Below, piece after piece: positions 32,155 to 42,202 of a DNA stretch of 64,000 nt (position 1 is the first letter of the stretch; each line of letters begins with the position of its first letter). This stretch comes from an uncultured Piscinibacter sp. (GTDB taxonomy: Bacteria; Pseudomonadota; Gammaproteobacteria; Burkholderiales; Burkholderiaceae_C). The notes beneath the pieces were generated by a model. That model ran no database searches, was not told where the DNA came from, and saw only the letters and a list, made by a program, of their open reading frames with translations. Made by a program: the position numbers and the translations under genes. The DNA lies in contig NZ_CALFYO010000020.1 of assembly GCF_937952055.1 (NCBI RefSeq), positions 643,808 through 707,807 on the forward strand, written 5' to 3'.

Positions 32155-32160
32155 ATTCTA
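32155..32160 (-). promoter_or_regulatory. -10-like hexamer of the eamA gene
   Basis: TAGAAT on the minus strand, 10 bases before ATG 32144 and with no Shine-Dalgarno sequence between. It belongs to a series of such hexamers at gene starts in this window. No clear -35 element is present. Confidence 0.4.
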
Positions 32161-32195
32161 CGAGGCACCCCTCGCCGCGCCGGCCGCGGGGGATG

Positions 32196-32591
32196 TCAGC
32201 GCGGCACCACCGCCGTGACCTCGATCTCCACCTTGGCGCGGTCCTCCATCAGCGCGCTCACCTCGACCGCGCTCATCGCCGCGTGGTACACGCCGATCAG
32301 CTCGCGGAACACCGCACCGACCTCGCGGCCGCGCGACAGGTACTCCCGCTTGTCGGTGACGTACCAGGTCATGCGCACGATGTGTGCCGGCGTGGCGCCG
32401 GCCTCGGCGAGCACCGCGACGACGTTCGCCAGCGCCTGCCGCGTCTGCGCGACGAAGTCGTCGCTGTCGAAGCGGCAGGCGGCGTTCCAGCCGATCTGGC
32501 CGGCCACGAACACCATCCGCCCTTCGGCGGCAACGCCGTTGGCATAGCCCTTGGGCTTCTCCCAGCCCGGGGGTTGCAGCACCTGCATCAT
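32196..32591 (-). CDS. RidA family enamine/imine deaminase in the anthranilate operon
   Basis: 131 aa, full RidA/YjgF length. GYANGVAAEGRMVFVAGQIGWN, TRQALANVVAVLAEAGATPAHIVRMTWYVTD and the closing VEIEVTAVVPR are typical; the arginine needed for substrate carboxylate binding is not in the canonical place in this subfamily, so the substrate may differ. It overlaps the CoA ligase stop by 4 bases (ATGA). The ring-reduced products of 2-aminobenzoyl-CoA are enamines, so a RidA-type deaminase would fit the step that releases ammonia. That role is inference from chemistry and position. Confidence 0.88.
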   Translation of the reverse strand: MMQVLQPPGWEKPKGYANGVAAEGRMVFVAGQIGWNAACRFDSDDFVAQTRQALANVVAVLAEAGATPAHIVRMTWYVTDKREYLSRGREVGAVFRELIGVYHAAMSAVEVSALMEDRAKVEIEVTAVVPR

Positions 32592-34198
32592 GACGTTTGT
32601 CTCAACTTGAAGCGCTGCAGCTTGCCGGTTTCGGTGCGCGGCAGCGCGCTGCGGAACTCGATCGCCCGCGGGTACTTGTAGGGCGCGATGGCCTGCTTGA
32701 CGAAGTCCTGCAGCTCGCGCACGAGTTCCTCCGACGGCTCGTGGCCGGGGCGCAGCACGACGAAGGCCTTGACGATCTGGCCGCGCTCGGCGTCGGCCTC
32801 GCCGGTCACGCCGCATTCGGCCACCTTGGGGTGCAGCAGCAGCGCGCTCTCCACCTCGGGGCCGGCGATGTTGTAGCCGCCGCTGACGATCATGTCGTCG
32901 GTGCGCGCCTGGTAGACGAAGCAACCTTCGTCGTCGACGAGGTAGGCGTCGCCGGTGACGTTCCAGCCGTGCTGCACATACTGGCGCTGGCGATCGTCGT
33001 CGAGATAGCGGCAGCCGGTCGGGCCCTTGACGGCCAGGCGGCCCACCTGGCCGCGCGGCAGAGGCCTGCCGTCGTCGTCGATCACGCAGGCGACGTAGCC
33101 CGGCACCGGCGTGCCGGTGGCGCCCGGCTTGGCGTGAGCCTCGTCGTGCGAGATGAAGATGTGCAGCAGTTCGGTGGAGCCGATGCCGTCGATCATCTCG
33201 ATGCCACTGGCTTGCTTCCACAGCGCGCGCGTGGCCGCCGGCAGTGCCTCGCCGGCGCTGACGCTCTTCCGCAGCGACGACAGGTCGTGACCGGCGAGCA
33301 GCGGCGCCATCGCGCGGTAGGAGGTCGGCGCGGTGAAGAGGATCGTCGCACGGTGGTGCGCGATCGCCGCCGGCAGCACGTCGGGCGATGCCTTCTCCAG
33401 CAGCACGGTGGAGGCGCCCACCGACAGCGGGAAGAGCAGCAGACCGCCCAGCCCGAACGTGAAGGCCAGCGGCGGGCTGCCGATGAACACGTCGTCGCGC
33501 GCCGGCCGCAGCACGTGCTTCGGCCAGCAGGCGCAGGCGGCCATCACGTCGCGGTGGAAATGCATCGTGCCCTTGGGCTGGCCGGTGGTGCCCGAGGTGA
33601 AGGCGATGATGCAGGTGTCGTCCTTCGACGTCGGCACGTTGTCGAAGCCCGCCGGCTTGCCTGCGGCGCGGGCGTCGAGCTCGTTTGCGTCCGGCGTGTT
33701 GAAGTGCATCACGCGCGTCAGCGTCGGGCTGGCGGGGCGCGCCAGCGCCAGCTCCTGCGCCAGGCGCGCATCGCACAGCGCGTGCGTGATCTCGGCCTTG
33801 GTGACGATCTGCGTCAGCTCCTTGGCGCGCAGCAGCGGCATGCTGCCCACGGCGATGCCGCCGGCCTTGACCACCGCGAACCAGCAGGCGGCCAGCATCG
33901 GCGAGTTGGCACCGCGCAGCAACACGCGGTTGCCAGGCACCAGGCCCATGTCCTCGACGAGCACGCGCGCGATGCGGTTGGATTGCTCCTGTAGGTCGGC
34001 GTAGCTCCAGCGCACGCCGGCACCCTGCACGCACAGGCGCCCGCCCTGCCCCGCCGCCACCCAGCGGTCGAGCAGTTCGCTGGCGCAGTTGAGCTGCTCG
34101 GGGAATTGCAGCTCGGGTGCCTCGAAGAGGAACTCCGGCCACTGCTCGCGCGGCGGCAGGTGGTCGGCGGCAAAGGTGTCGATGTGCGCCGAGGGCAT
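32588..34198 (-). CDS. abmG: 2-aminobenzoate (anthranilate)-CoA ligase
   Basis: 536 aa, ANL superfamily of the benzoate-CoA ligase branch. The phosphate-binding loop FTSGTTGQPKGTMHFHRD, the GIGSTELLHIFISH motif (A5), the acyl-adenylate segment YVQHGWNVTGDAYLVDDEG and the C-terminal catalytic-lysine region PRTETGKLQRFKLR are intact. The close presence of 2-aminobenzoyl-CoA monooxygenase/reductase and kynurenine genes points to anthranilate as substrate: ATP + CoA + anthranilate give 2-aminobenzoyl-CoA. The start ATG 34198 is one base after the stop of the preceding dehydrogenase. A GTG 24 bases upstream is less likely because it lies inside that gene. Confidence 0.9.
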   Translation of the reverse strand: MPSAHIDTFAADHLPPREQWPEFLFEAPELQFPEQLNCASELLDRWVAAGQGGRLCVQGAGVRWSYADLQEQSNRIARVLVEDMGLVPGNRVLLRGANSPMLAACWFAVVKAGGIAVGSMPLLRAKELTQIVTKAEITHALCDARLAQELALARPASPTLTRVMHFNTPDANELDARAAGKPAGFDNVPTSKDDTCIIAFTSGTTGQPKGTMHFHRDVMAACACWPKHVLRPARDDVFIGSPPLAFTFGLGGLLLFPLSVGASTVLLEKASPDVLPAAIAHHRATILFTAPTSYRAMAPLLAGHDLSSLRKSVSAGEALPAATRALWKQASGIEMIDGIGSTELLHIFISHDEAHAKPGATGTPVPGYVACVIDDDGRPLPRGQVGRLAVKGPTGCRYLDDDRQRQYVQHGWNVTGDAYLVDDEGCFVYQARTDDMIVSGGYNIAGPEVESALLLHPKVAECGVTGEADAERGQIVKAFVVLRPGHEPSEELVRELQDFVKQAIAPYKYPRAIEFRSALPRTETGKLQRFKLRQTS

Positions 34199-34199
34199 C

Positions 34200-35360
34200 T
34201 CAAGCCTCCTTGAGCAGGTCACGCCCGATGATCAGCTGCTGCACCTCGGTGGCGCCCTCGTAGATGCGCAGCGAGCGGATCTCGCGGTAGAGCGACTCGA
34301 CGACGTTGCCGCTGACCACGCCCTGGCCGCCCCACAGCTGCACCGCCGCGTCGATCACCTGCTGCGCGCCCTCGGTGGCGGCCATCTTGGCCATCGCCGC
34401 TTCGCGCGTCACCGTGCGGCCCTGGTCGCGCTGCCAGGCCGCGCGGTAGGTCAGCAGCGCCGCGCCGTCGATGATGGTGGCCATCTGCGCCAGCTTCGCC
34501 TGGGTGAGCTGGAAGTCGGCCAGGCGCTGGCCGAACATGCTGCGCGTCTTCGCGCGCTCCAGCCCTTCGTGCAGCGCACGCCGGCCGAAGCCCAGCGCCG
34601 CGGCGGCCACCGAGGTGCGGAACACGTCGAGCGTGCGCATGGCGATCTTGAAGCCTTCACCGGGCGCACCGATGCGTTGCGACTTCGGCACGCGGCAGGC
34701 GTCGAAGCGCAACCGCGCCAGCGGATGCGGTGCGATGACGTCGATGCGCTGCGCGATCTCGAAGCCCTTCGTGCCGGCGTCGACGATGAAGGCGGAGATG
34801 CCGCGCGATCCGGGTGCTTCGCCGGTCCTCGCGAACACCACGTAGAAATCGGCGATGCCGCCGTTGCTGATCCAGGTCTTCTCGCCGTCGATGACGTAGG
34901 CGTCGCCGTCGTCGTGGGCGTTGCAGAGCAACGCCGCGACGTCGGAGCCGGCGCCCGGCTCGGACAGCGCGAACGCCGCCAGCGCCCGGCCCTCGGCCAC
35001 GCGCGGCAGGTAGCGTGCGCGCTGCTGCGGCGTGCCGGCCAGCGAGATTGCGCCAGAGCCGAGGCCCTGCATCGCGAAGGCGAAGTCGGCCAGTCCGTGG
35101 TGCCAGGCCAGCGTCTCGCGCAGCAGGCAGATCGCGCGCGTGTCGATGGCCTCGGCCGCGCCGCCGTAGGCCGCGCCGGCCACGGCATGGCGCAGCCAGC
35201 CCGCCTCGCCGAGCTCCTGCACCAGGGCACGGCACTGCGCGTCGACGTCGGGCCCGTGGTCGCCTGCGTGCAGGTGGCGCGCAGCCCAGGCGCCGAGCTC
35301 GCCCGCCAGGCTGCGGTGCTGCGTCTCGAAGAAGGGCCAGTCGAGATGGTCGGTCTTCAT
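34200..35360 (-). CDS. Acyl-CoA dehydrogenase of the anthranilate operon
   Basis: 386 aa with the classical fold: ALSEPGAGSDVAALL (FAD/substrate loop), DGEKTWISNGGIADFYVVF, MFGQRLADFQLTQAKLA and IYEGATEVQQLIIGRDLL at the C-terminus. It lies between the enoyl-CoA hydratase and the CoA ligase with single-base gaps on both sides, so it is an integral member of the operon. It would dehydrogenate a ring-derived or ring-opened acyl-CoA intermediate after the monooxygenase/reductase step. The exact intermediate is not known from sequence. Confidence 0.92.
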   Translation of the reverse strand: MKTDHLDWPFFETQHRSLAGELGAWAARHLHAGDHGPDVDAQCRALVQELGEAGWLRHAVAGAAYGGAAEAIDTRAICLLRETLAWHHGLADFAFAMQGLGSGAISLAGTPQQRARYLPRVAEGRALAAFALSEPGAGSDVAALLCNAHDDGDAYVIDGEKTWISNGGIADFYVVFARTGEAPGSRGISAFIVDAGTKGFEIAQRIDVIAPHPLARLRFDACRVPKSQRIGAPGEGFKIAMRTLDVFRTSVAAAALGFGRRALHEGLERAKTRSMFGQRLADFQLTQAKLAQMATIIDGAALLTYRAAWQRDQGRTVTREAAMAKMAATEGAQQVIDAAVQLWGGQGVVSGNVVESLYREIRSLRIYEGATEVQQLIIGRDLLKEA

Positions 35361-35361
35361 G

Positions 35362-36213
35362 TCAGTCGCCCTCGAACTGCGGCTTGCCCTTGGCGACAAA
35401 GGCGTGGTACGCACGCTGGAAGTCCTGCGTCATCATGCAGATCGCCTGCGCCTGCGCCTCGGCCTCGATCGCCTCGTCGACGCCCATGGCCCACTCCTGG
35501 TGCAGCATGCGCTTGGTCATCGCGTGGCCGAAGCCGGGGCCGGCGGCGAGTTCGGCGGCCCAGTCCAGCACCTCGGCGCCCAGCGCGTCCGGCTCGGCAA
35601 GCCGGTTGTAGAAGCCCCAGGCCAGGGCCTCGTCGCCGGGCAGCGCGCGGCCGGTGAAGAGCAGTTCCGAGGCACGCCCCTGGCCGACGATGCGCGGCAG
35701 GATGCTGCACGCGCCCATGTCGCAGCCGGCCAGGCCGACGCGCGTGAACAGGAAGGCCACCTTGCTGCGCGCCGTGCCGACGCGCAGGTCGGAGGCCATC
35801 GCAACGATCGCACCGGCGCCGGCGCACACGCCATCGACCGCCGCCACGATCGGCTGCCCGCAGGCGCGCATCGCCTTGACCAGGTCGCCCGTCATGCGCG
35901 TGAAGGTCAGCAGGTCCGGCATGGGCATCGCGATCAGCGGGCCGATGATCTCGTGCACGTCGCCGCCGGAGCAGAAGTTGCCACCTTCGCCCTGCACCAC
36001 CACGGCACGCACGTCGTCGGCGCAGGCGAGCGTGCGGAACAGGTCGCGCAGTTCGGCGTAGGAGTCGAAGGTCAGCGGGTTCTTGCGCTCGGGCCGGTTG
36101 AGCGTGATGACGCCGACGCGGCGTTCCACGCGCCATCCGAAGTGCTGCGGCCGCAAGTCGGCCGCCGTGCGGCGGTTGCCGCCGGCGAGATGAGGGTCCA
36201 TGGCGCGCGTCAT
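35362..36213 (-). CDS. Enoyl-CoA hydratase/isomerase of the anthranilate operon
   Basis: 283 aa, crotonase family with an N-terminal extension of ~25 residues. The oxyanion-hole segments are VQGEGGNFCSGGDVHEI and VDGVCAGAGAIVAMASDLRV, and FTRVGLAGCDMGACSILPRI gives the position of one catalytic acid (Asp in place of the second Glu). It starts with an ATGA overlap with the marR stop and ends one base before the dehydrogenase start. It probably hydrates or hydrolytically opens a ring-derived enoyl-CoA in anthranilate degradation. Confidence 0.91.
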   Translation of the reverse strand: MTRAMDPHLAGGNRRTAADLRPQHFGWRVERRVGVITLNRPERKNPLTFDSYAELRDLFRTLACADDVRAVVVQGEGGNFCSGGDVHEIIGPLIAMPMPDLLTFTRMTGDLVKAMRACGQPIVAAVDGVCAGAGAIVAMASDLRVGTARSKVAFLFTRVGLAGCDMGACSILPRIVGQGRASELLFTGRALPGDEALAWGFYNRLAEPDALGAEVLDWAAELAAGPGFGHAMTKRMLHQEWAMGVDEAIEAEAQAQAICMMTQDFQRAYHAFVAKGKPQFEGD

Positions 36214-36737
36214 GCGCTCTCCTTGCGTTTGATCCGGGTTGCCTGCGGCGCTTCCAGCGTCGCCAGGTGCAGCTTCAGCGTGGCGAGCAGGCCGTGCACC
36301 TGCGTCTTCTGCGCCGGCGTCCAGCCGTCGAAGAGCTCGATGACCCAGGCCTCGTGCACCGTCGCCATGCGGCGGAACTGGCGGCGGCCGGCGGCGGTGA
36401 GTCGCACCTGGAACGCGCGGCGGTCGGTCGGGTGGGCGGCGCGCACGACCAGGCCTTCCGCTTCCAGCTGGTCGACGATGCCGGTGACGTTCCCGCCCGT
36501 GACCATCATCCGTGCCGACAGCTCACCCATGCTCAGGCCCTCGGGCTCGCGATCGAGCTGAGCCAGCAGGTCGAAGCGCGGCAGCGTGGTGCCGAACTCG
36601 CTGCGCAGGCGCTGGCGGATCACGTTCTCGACGCGGGTGGTGCAGGCGAGCAGGCGCAGCCAGAGCTTGAGCGCCTGGTGATGGTCGTCGACGACGCGCG
36701 ATTCGACGTCGGCCACGCCGAGCGGGGAGGACGCCAT
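36210..36737 (-). CDS. MarR family regulator, likely repressor of the kyn/abm divergon
   Basis: 175 aa. A winged helix lies in residues ~45-115: LPRFDLLAQLDREPEGLSMG, ELSARMMVTGGNVTGIVDQL (recognition helix) and AAHPTDRRAFQVRLTAAGRR (wing with Asp-Arg). It sits 2 bases downstream of the monooxygenase gene and overlaps the hydratase by 4 bases, so it is autoregulated as part of the operon. The 19-bp palindrome between the operon and kynB is the natural target; an aryl-CoA such as 2-aminobenzoyl-CoA is a plausible inducer because MarR relatives in aryl-CoA pathways bind such thioesters. Confidence 0.9.
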   Translation of the reverse strand: MASSPLGVADVESRVVDDHHQALKLWLRLLACTTRVENVIRQRLRSEFGTTLPRFDLLAQLDREPEGLSMGELSARMMVTGGNVTGIVDQLEAEGLVVRAAHPTDRRAFQVRLTAAGRRQFRRMATVHEAWVIELFDGWTPAQKTQVHGLLATLKLHLATLEAPQATRIKRKESA

Positions 36738-36739
36738 CC

Positions 36740-39091
<2,352 letters not shown>

Positions 39092-39119
39092 GCCGTGAGC
39101 TCCCTTCGTGTCGGGTTCA

Positions 39120-39148
39120 ACTTTAGGGTTTGATATTTCAAGTGTCAA
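39120..39148 (-). promoter_or_regulatory. Predicted sigma-70 promoter of the abm operon
   Basis: On the minus strand a consensus -35 TTGACA (39148-39143) and a TAAAGT -10 (39125-39120) are separated by 17 bases. Transcription would begin near 39112, leaving a ~20-base leader with an AAGGGAG ribosome-binding site. The -35 box is one arm of the shared palindrome. Confidence 0.7.
39130..39148. promoter_or_regulatory. 19-bp palindrome shared by both promoters, candidate MarR operator
   Basis: TTGATATTT-C-AAGTGTCAA: the two 9-base half-sites agree at 7 positions. It covers the -35 boxes of the two divergent promoters, so one bound dimer would block both. It lies in the AT-richest part of the surrounding 10 kb. 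Confidence 0.7.
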
Positions 39149-39159
39149 GCATCTAGAAT
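39130..39159 (+). promoter_or_regulatory. Predicted sigma-70 promoter of kynBUA
   Basis: TTGATA (39130-39135) and TAGAAT (39154-39159) with an 18-base spacer. The kynB ATG at 39169 is only 9 bases after the -10 box, so the transcript would be leaderless or nearly so; there is no Shine-Dalgarno sequence. Confidence 0.65.
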
Positions 39160-39168
39160 GTCGGCATC

Positions 39169-39795
39169 ATGCGTCGACTCTGGGACATCTCCCCCGCCCT
39201 GGGCCCTGCCACGCCAGCCTTTCCCGGCGACCAGGCCTACGAGCAGCGCTGGACGGCGCGCATCGCCCCCGGCTGTCCGGTCAACCTGAGCGCACTGACG
39301 CTGTCGCCTCACCTCGGCGCGCATGCCGACGCGCCTCTGCACTACGCCGACGGCGCGGCGGCCATCGGCGCCGTGCCGCTGGAGCCCTTCATCGGCCGTT
39401 GCCGCGTGATCCACGCCATCGGCTGCGGTCCGCTGGTGACGCCGCAGCACCTCGCCCACGCCTTGGCGGACCTGCCGCCGCGCGTGCTGGTGCGCACCTG
39501 CGAGCAGGCGCCGACGGCCTGGTCGGAGGCCTTCTCCGCCTACGCGCCGGAGACGATCGATCTGCTGGCCGCGCGGCGCGTGACACTGGTCGGCATCGAC
39601 AGCCAGTCGGTCGACCCGGCGACGAGCAAGACGCTGCCCAGCCACCACCGGCTGCTCAAGCACGACCTGCGCGTGCTCGAGAACCTGCTGCTCGACGACG
39701 TCGCGGAAGGCGACTACGAGCTCATCGCGCTGCCGCTGAAGCTGGTGCAGGCCTGTGCCAGCCCGGTGCGCGCCATCCTGAGAGAACTGGCATGA
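39169..39795 (+). CDS. kynB: Kynurenine formamidase (arylformamidase)
   Basis: 208 aa. This is the bacterial metal-dependent cyclase-like KynB: LWDISPALGPATPAFPGD, the metal-binding LSPHLGAHADAPLHY (His and Asp ligands), GRCRVIHAIG, VTLVGIDSQSVDPATSKTLPSHH and the closing GDYELIALPLKL. It hydrolyses N-formylkynurenine to kynurenine and formate in the cytoplasm. The ATGA overlap with kynU shows an operon in the order B-U-A. The start is fixed by homology and lies 77 bases from the divergent abmA. Confidence 0.95.
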   Translation: MRRLWDISPALGPATPAFPGDQAYEQRWTARIAPGCPVNLSALTLSPHLGAHADAPLHYADGAAAIGAVPLEPFIGRCRVIHAIGCGPLVTPQHLAHALADLPPRVLVRTCEQAPTAWSEAFSAYAPETIDLLAARRVTLVGIDSQSVDPATSKTLPSHHRLLKHDLRVLENLLLDDVAEGDYELIALPLKLVQACASPVRAILRELA

Positions 39796-41066
39796 CCTCC
39801 CGACAAGACACCGCAGCGCTGGACGCTCGCGACCCGCTGGCCGCGCTGCGCGCCCAGTTCACTCTGCCCGAGGGGGTGATCTACCTGGACGGCAACTCGC
39901 TCGGCGTGCTGCCCGCCGCCGCCGCGGGACGCGTGCAGCAGGCCGTGGAATCCGAATGGGGCGTCGGCCTCATCCGCAGCTGGAACAGCGCCGGCTGGGT
40001 CGACCTGCCGCAGCGCATCGGCGAGAAGATCGGCCGGCTGATCGGCGCCGAGCCGGGGCAGACGCTGGCCGGCGACTCGACCTCGGTGAACCTCTACAAG
40101 GTGCTCAGCAGCGCGATCGAGATCGTCAAGTCCAGTGACCAGGCGCAGCGCCGGGTGATCGTCTCCGAGCGCAGCAACTTCCCCACCGACCTGTACATCG
40201 CGCAGAGCCTGGCGGCGCAGCACGGCTTCACGCTCGAACTGGTCGAGCCCCATGAAGTCGCGGCGCGCTTCGACGAGCACCTGGCGATCCTGCTGCTCAC
40301 CCACGTGAACTACCGTACCGGACGCATGCACGACATGGCCGCGCTGACGCGTTCGGCGCATGCCTGCGGCGCGCTGGCGGTGTGGGACCTGGCGCATTCG
40401 GCCGGCGCGGTGCCGGTGGACCTGAACGGGGCCGACGCCGACTTCGCCGTCGGCTGCGGCTACAAGTACCTCAACGGCGGCCCCGGCGCCCCGGCCTTCC
40501 TCTGGGTGCATCCGCGCAACCTGCGGCGCATGGAGACCGACGGACTGTGGCAACCGCTGACGGGCTGGTTCGGCCATGTGGCGCCCTTCGAGTTCGCCGC
40601 CGATTACCGGCCGGCCTCCGGCATCACCAGCTTCGCCTGCGGCACGCCGCCGGTGCTGTCGCTGACGGCGCTGGACGCCGGCGTCGACACCGTGCTGGCC
40701 GCCGAGCCGCTGGGCGGCGTGGCCGCGTTGCGCCGCAAGTCGTTGGCACTGACCAGCCTGTTCATCACGCTGGTCGAGGAACGCTGCGGCGGCCACGGCG
40801 TGTCGATCATCACGCCGCGCACCGAGGGCGAACGCGGCAGCCAGGTCAACCTGTCGCGCGCCGAGGGCGCCTACGCGATCGTGCAGGCGCTGATCGCGCG
40901 TGGTGTGATCGGCGACTTCCGCGCGCCGGACAACCTGCGCTTTGGCTTCACGCCGCTGTACACGCGCTACGTCGACGTGTGGGACGCCGTCGAGCACCTG
41001 CGCCAGGTGCTCGAGTCGGGCGAATGGCAGGAGGCGCGCTTCCATCGCAAGGCAGCCGTGACATGA
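39792..41066 (+). CDS. kynU: Kynureninase
   Basis: 424 aa, PLP fold type I. The Schiff-base lysine is Lys225 in GCGYKYLNGGPG; VIYLDGNSLGVLP near the N-terminus, GDSTSVNLYK (phosphate-binding), VWDLAHSAGAVPVDL (Asp for the PLP pyridine) and EGERGSQVNLSR are all in place. It cleaves kynurenine to anthranilate and L-alanine, supplying the substrate of the divergent abm operon. It overlaps kynB and kynA by 4 bases each. Confidence 0.96.
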   Translation: MTSRQDTAALDARDPLAALRAQFTLPEGVIYLDGNSLGVLPAAAAGRVQQAVESEWGVGLIRSWNSAGWVDLPQRIGEKIGRLIGAEPGQTLAGDSTSVNLYKVLSSAIEIVKSSDQAQRRVIVSERSNFPTDLYIAQSLAAQHGFTLELVEPHEVAARFDEHLAILLLTHVNYRTGRMHDMAALTRSAHACGALAVWDLAHSAGAVPVDLNGADADFAVGCGYKYLNGGPGAPAFLWVHPRNLRRMETDGLWQPLTGWFGHVAPFEFAADYRPASGITSFACGTPPVLSLTALDAGVDTVLAAEPLGGVAALRRKSLALTSLFITLVEERCGGHGVSIITPRTEGERGSQVNLSRAEGAYAIVQALIARGVIGDFRAPDNLRFGFTPLYTRYVDVWDAVEHLRQVLESGEWQEARFHRKAAVT

Positions 41067-41920
41067 CCTGCCCACACCACCCCGAAGGCGGCGAGCGGAT
41101 CGTCGCGGACGAAGGCGCCAAGCTCGACTTCAGCCGCGACATGAGCTACGGCGACTACCTGAAGCTCGACGCCGTGCTCAACGCACAGGCACCGCTCTCG
41201 CCCGACCACAACGAGATGCTGTTCATCGTGCAGCACCAGACCAGCGAGCTGTGGATGAAGCTGATGCTGCACGAGTTGTCCGCCGCGGTGGGCTGCATCG
41301 CGCGCGATGAGCTGGGCAGCGCCTTCAAGATGCTCGCGCGCGTCAGCAAGATCATGGAGCAGCTGGTGCACGCCTGGGACGTGCTGGCGACGATGACACC
41401 GCCGGAGTACTCGGCGATCCGCCCCTATCTGAGCAACAGCAGCGGTTTCCAGAGCTGGCAGTACCGCTGCATCGAGTTCATGCTGGGCAACAAGAACGCG
41501 GCGATGCTCAAGCCGCATGCGCACCGGCCCGATCTGCTGGCGAAGGTCGAGGCGGCCTGGCGCGCGCCGTCGCTGTACGACGAATCGCTGCGCCTGCTCG
41601 CCCGTCGAGGCATCGCGGTGCCGGCCAGCCACCTGGAACGCGACTGGACTCTGCCCTATGCCGCCAGCGACGCCGTCGAGCAGGCCTGGCTGACGGTCTA
41701 CCGCGACCCGCAACACCACTGGGATCTCTATCAGCTCGGCGAGGAGCTCACCGACCTGGAGGACGCATTCCGACTTTGGCGCTTCCGCCACGTCACCACG
41801 GTCGAGCGGGTGATCGGCTTCAAGCGCGGTACCGGCGGCACCAGCGGCGTGGGCTACCTGCGCAGGATGCTCGACGTGGTGCTGTTCCCGGAGATCTGGA
41901 AGCTGCGCACCGACCTCTGA
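41063..41920 (+). CDS. kynA: Tryptophan 2,3-dioxygenase
   Basis: 285 aa, all-helical heme dioxygenase. FIVQHQTSELWMKLMLHEL carries the catalytic-site His58; FRHVTTVERVIGFKRGTGG carries the proximal heme ligand His243 and the GTGGTSG substrate loop. It opens the indole ring of L-tryptophan with O2 to give N-formylkynurenine, the first step of the kynBUA route. ATG 41063 overlaps the kynU stop. The natural order of reaction is A-B-U while the gene order is B-U-A. Confidence 0.97.
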   Translation: MTCPHHPEGGERIVADEGAKLDFSRDMSYGDYLKLDAVLNAQAPLSPDHNEMLFIVQHQTSELWMKLMLHELSAAVGCIARDELGSAFKMLARVSKIMEQLVHAWDVLATMTPPEYSAIRPYLSNSSGFQSWQYRCIEFMLGNKNAAMLKPHAHRPDLLAKVEAAWRAPSLYDESLRLLARRGIAVPASHLERDWTLPYAASDAVEQAWLTVYRDPQHHWDLYQLGEELTDLEDAFRLWRFRHVTTVERVIGFKRGTGGTSGVGYLRRMLDVVLFPEIWKLRTDL

Positions 41921-41940
41921 GGCCGGTGCGCCGCGCGCGC

Positions 41941-42018
41941 TCAGAAACTCTGCCAGTCGTGGGCCGGCGCGGCCTGCATCGCAGGCGCAGCGGCGGCGAA
42001 GAGGGTCTTGTACTTCAT
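41941..42018 (-). CDS. Possible 25-residue peptide, signal-sequence-like
   Basis: An ATG at 42018 with an AGGA ribosome-binding site 6 bases before it opens 25 codons ending at TGA (41941). The peptide starts MKYKTLFAAAAPAMQAAPA and ends HDWQSF. A basic start, Ala-rich middle and AxA resemble a secretion signal, though the core is weakly hydrophobic. It is on the minus strand in the 282-base gap between kynA and psd, where nothing else is recognisable. No family is recognised. Confidence 0.35.
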   Translation of the reverse strand: MKYKTLFAAAAPAMQAAPAHDWQSF

Positions 42019-42202
42019 GGGCAATCCTGACGAAAGGCGTTGATCGGACAGGCGGGACGCGACCATCGCGCACCCACACGGTCTGGCTATCGGCCGCCCG
42101 GCCGGCAGCTTGAGCTGCATCGGGTCGTCGCAGCGCCCGGCGCGTGAAGCCTGTCGCGTCGGCACGGGCCGGGCGGGGGCCGTCGATACAATCCCGCCTC
42201 CC

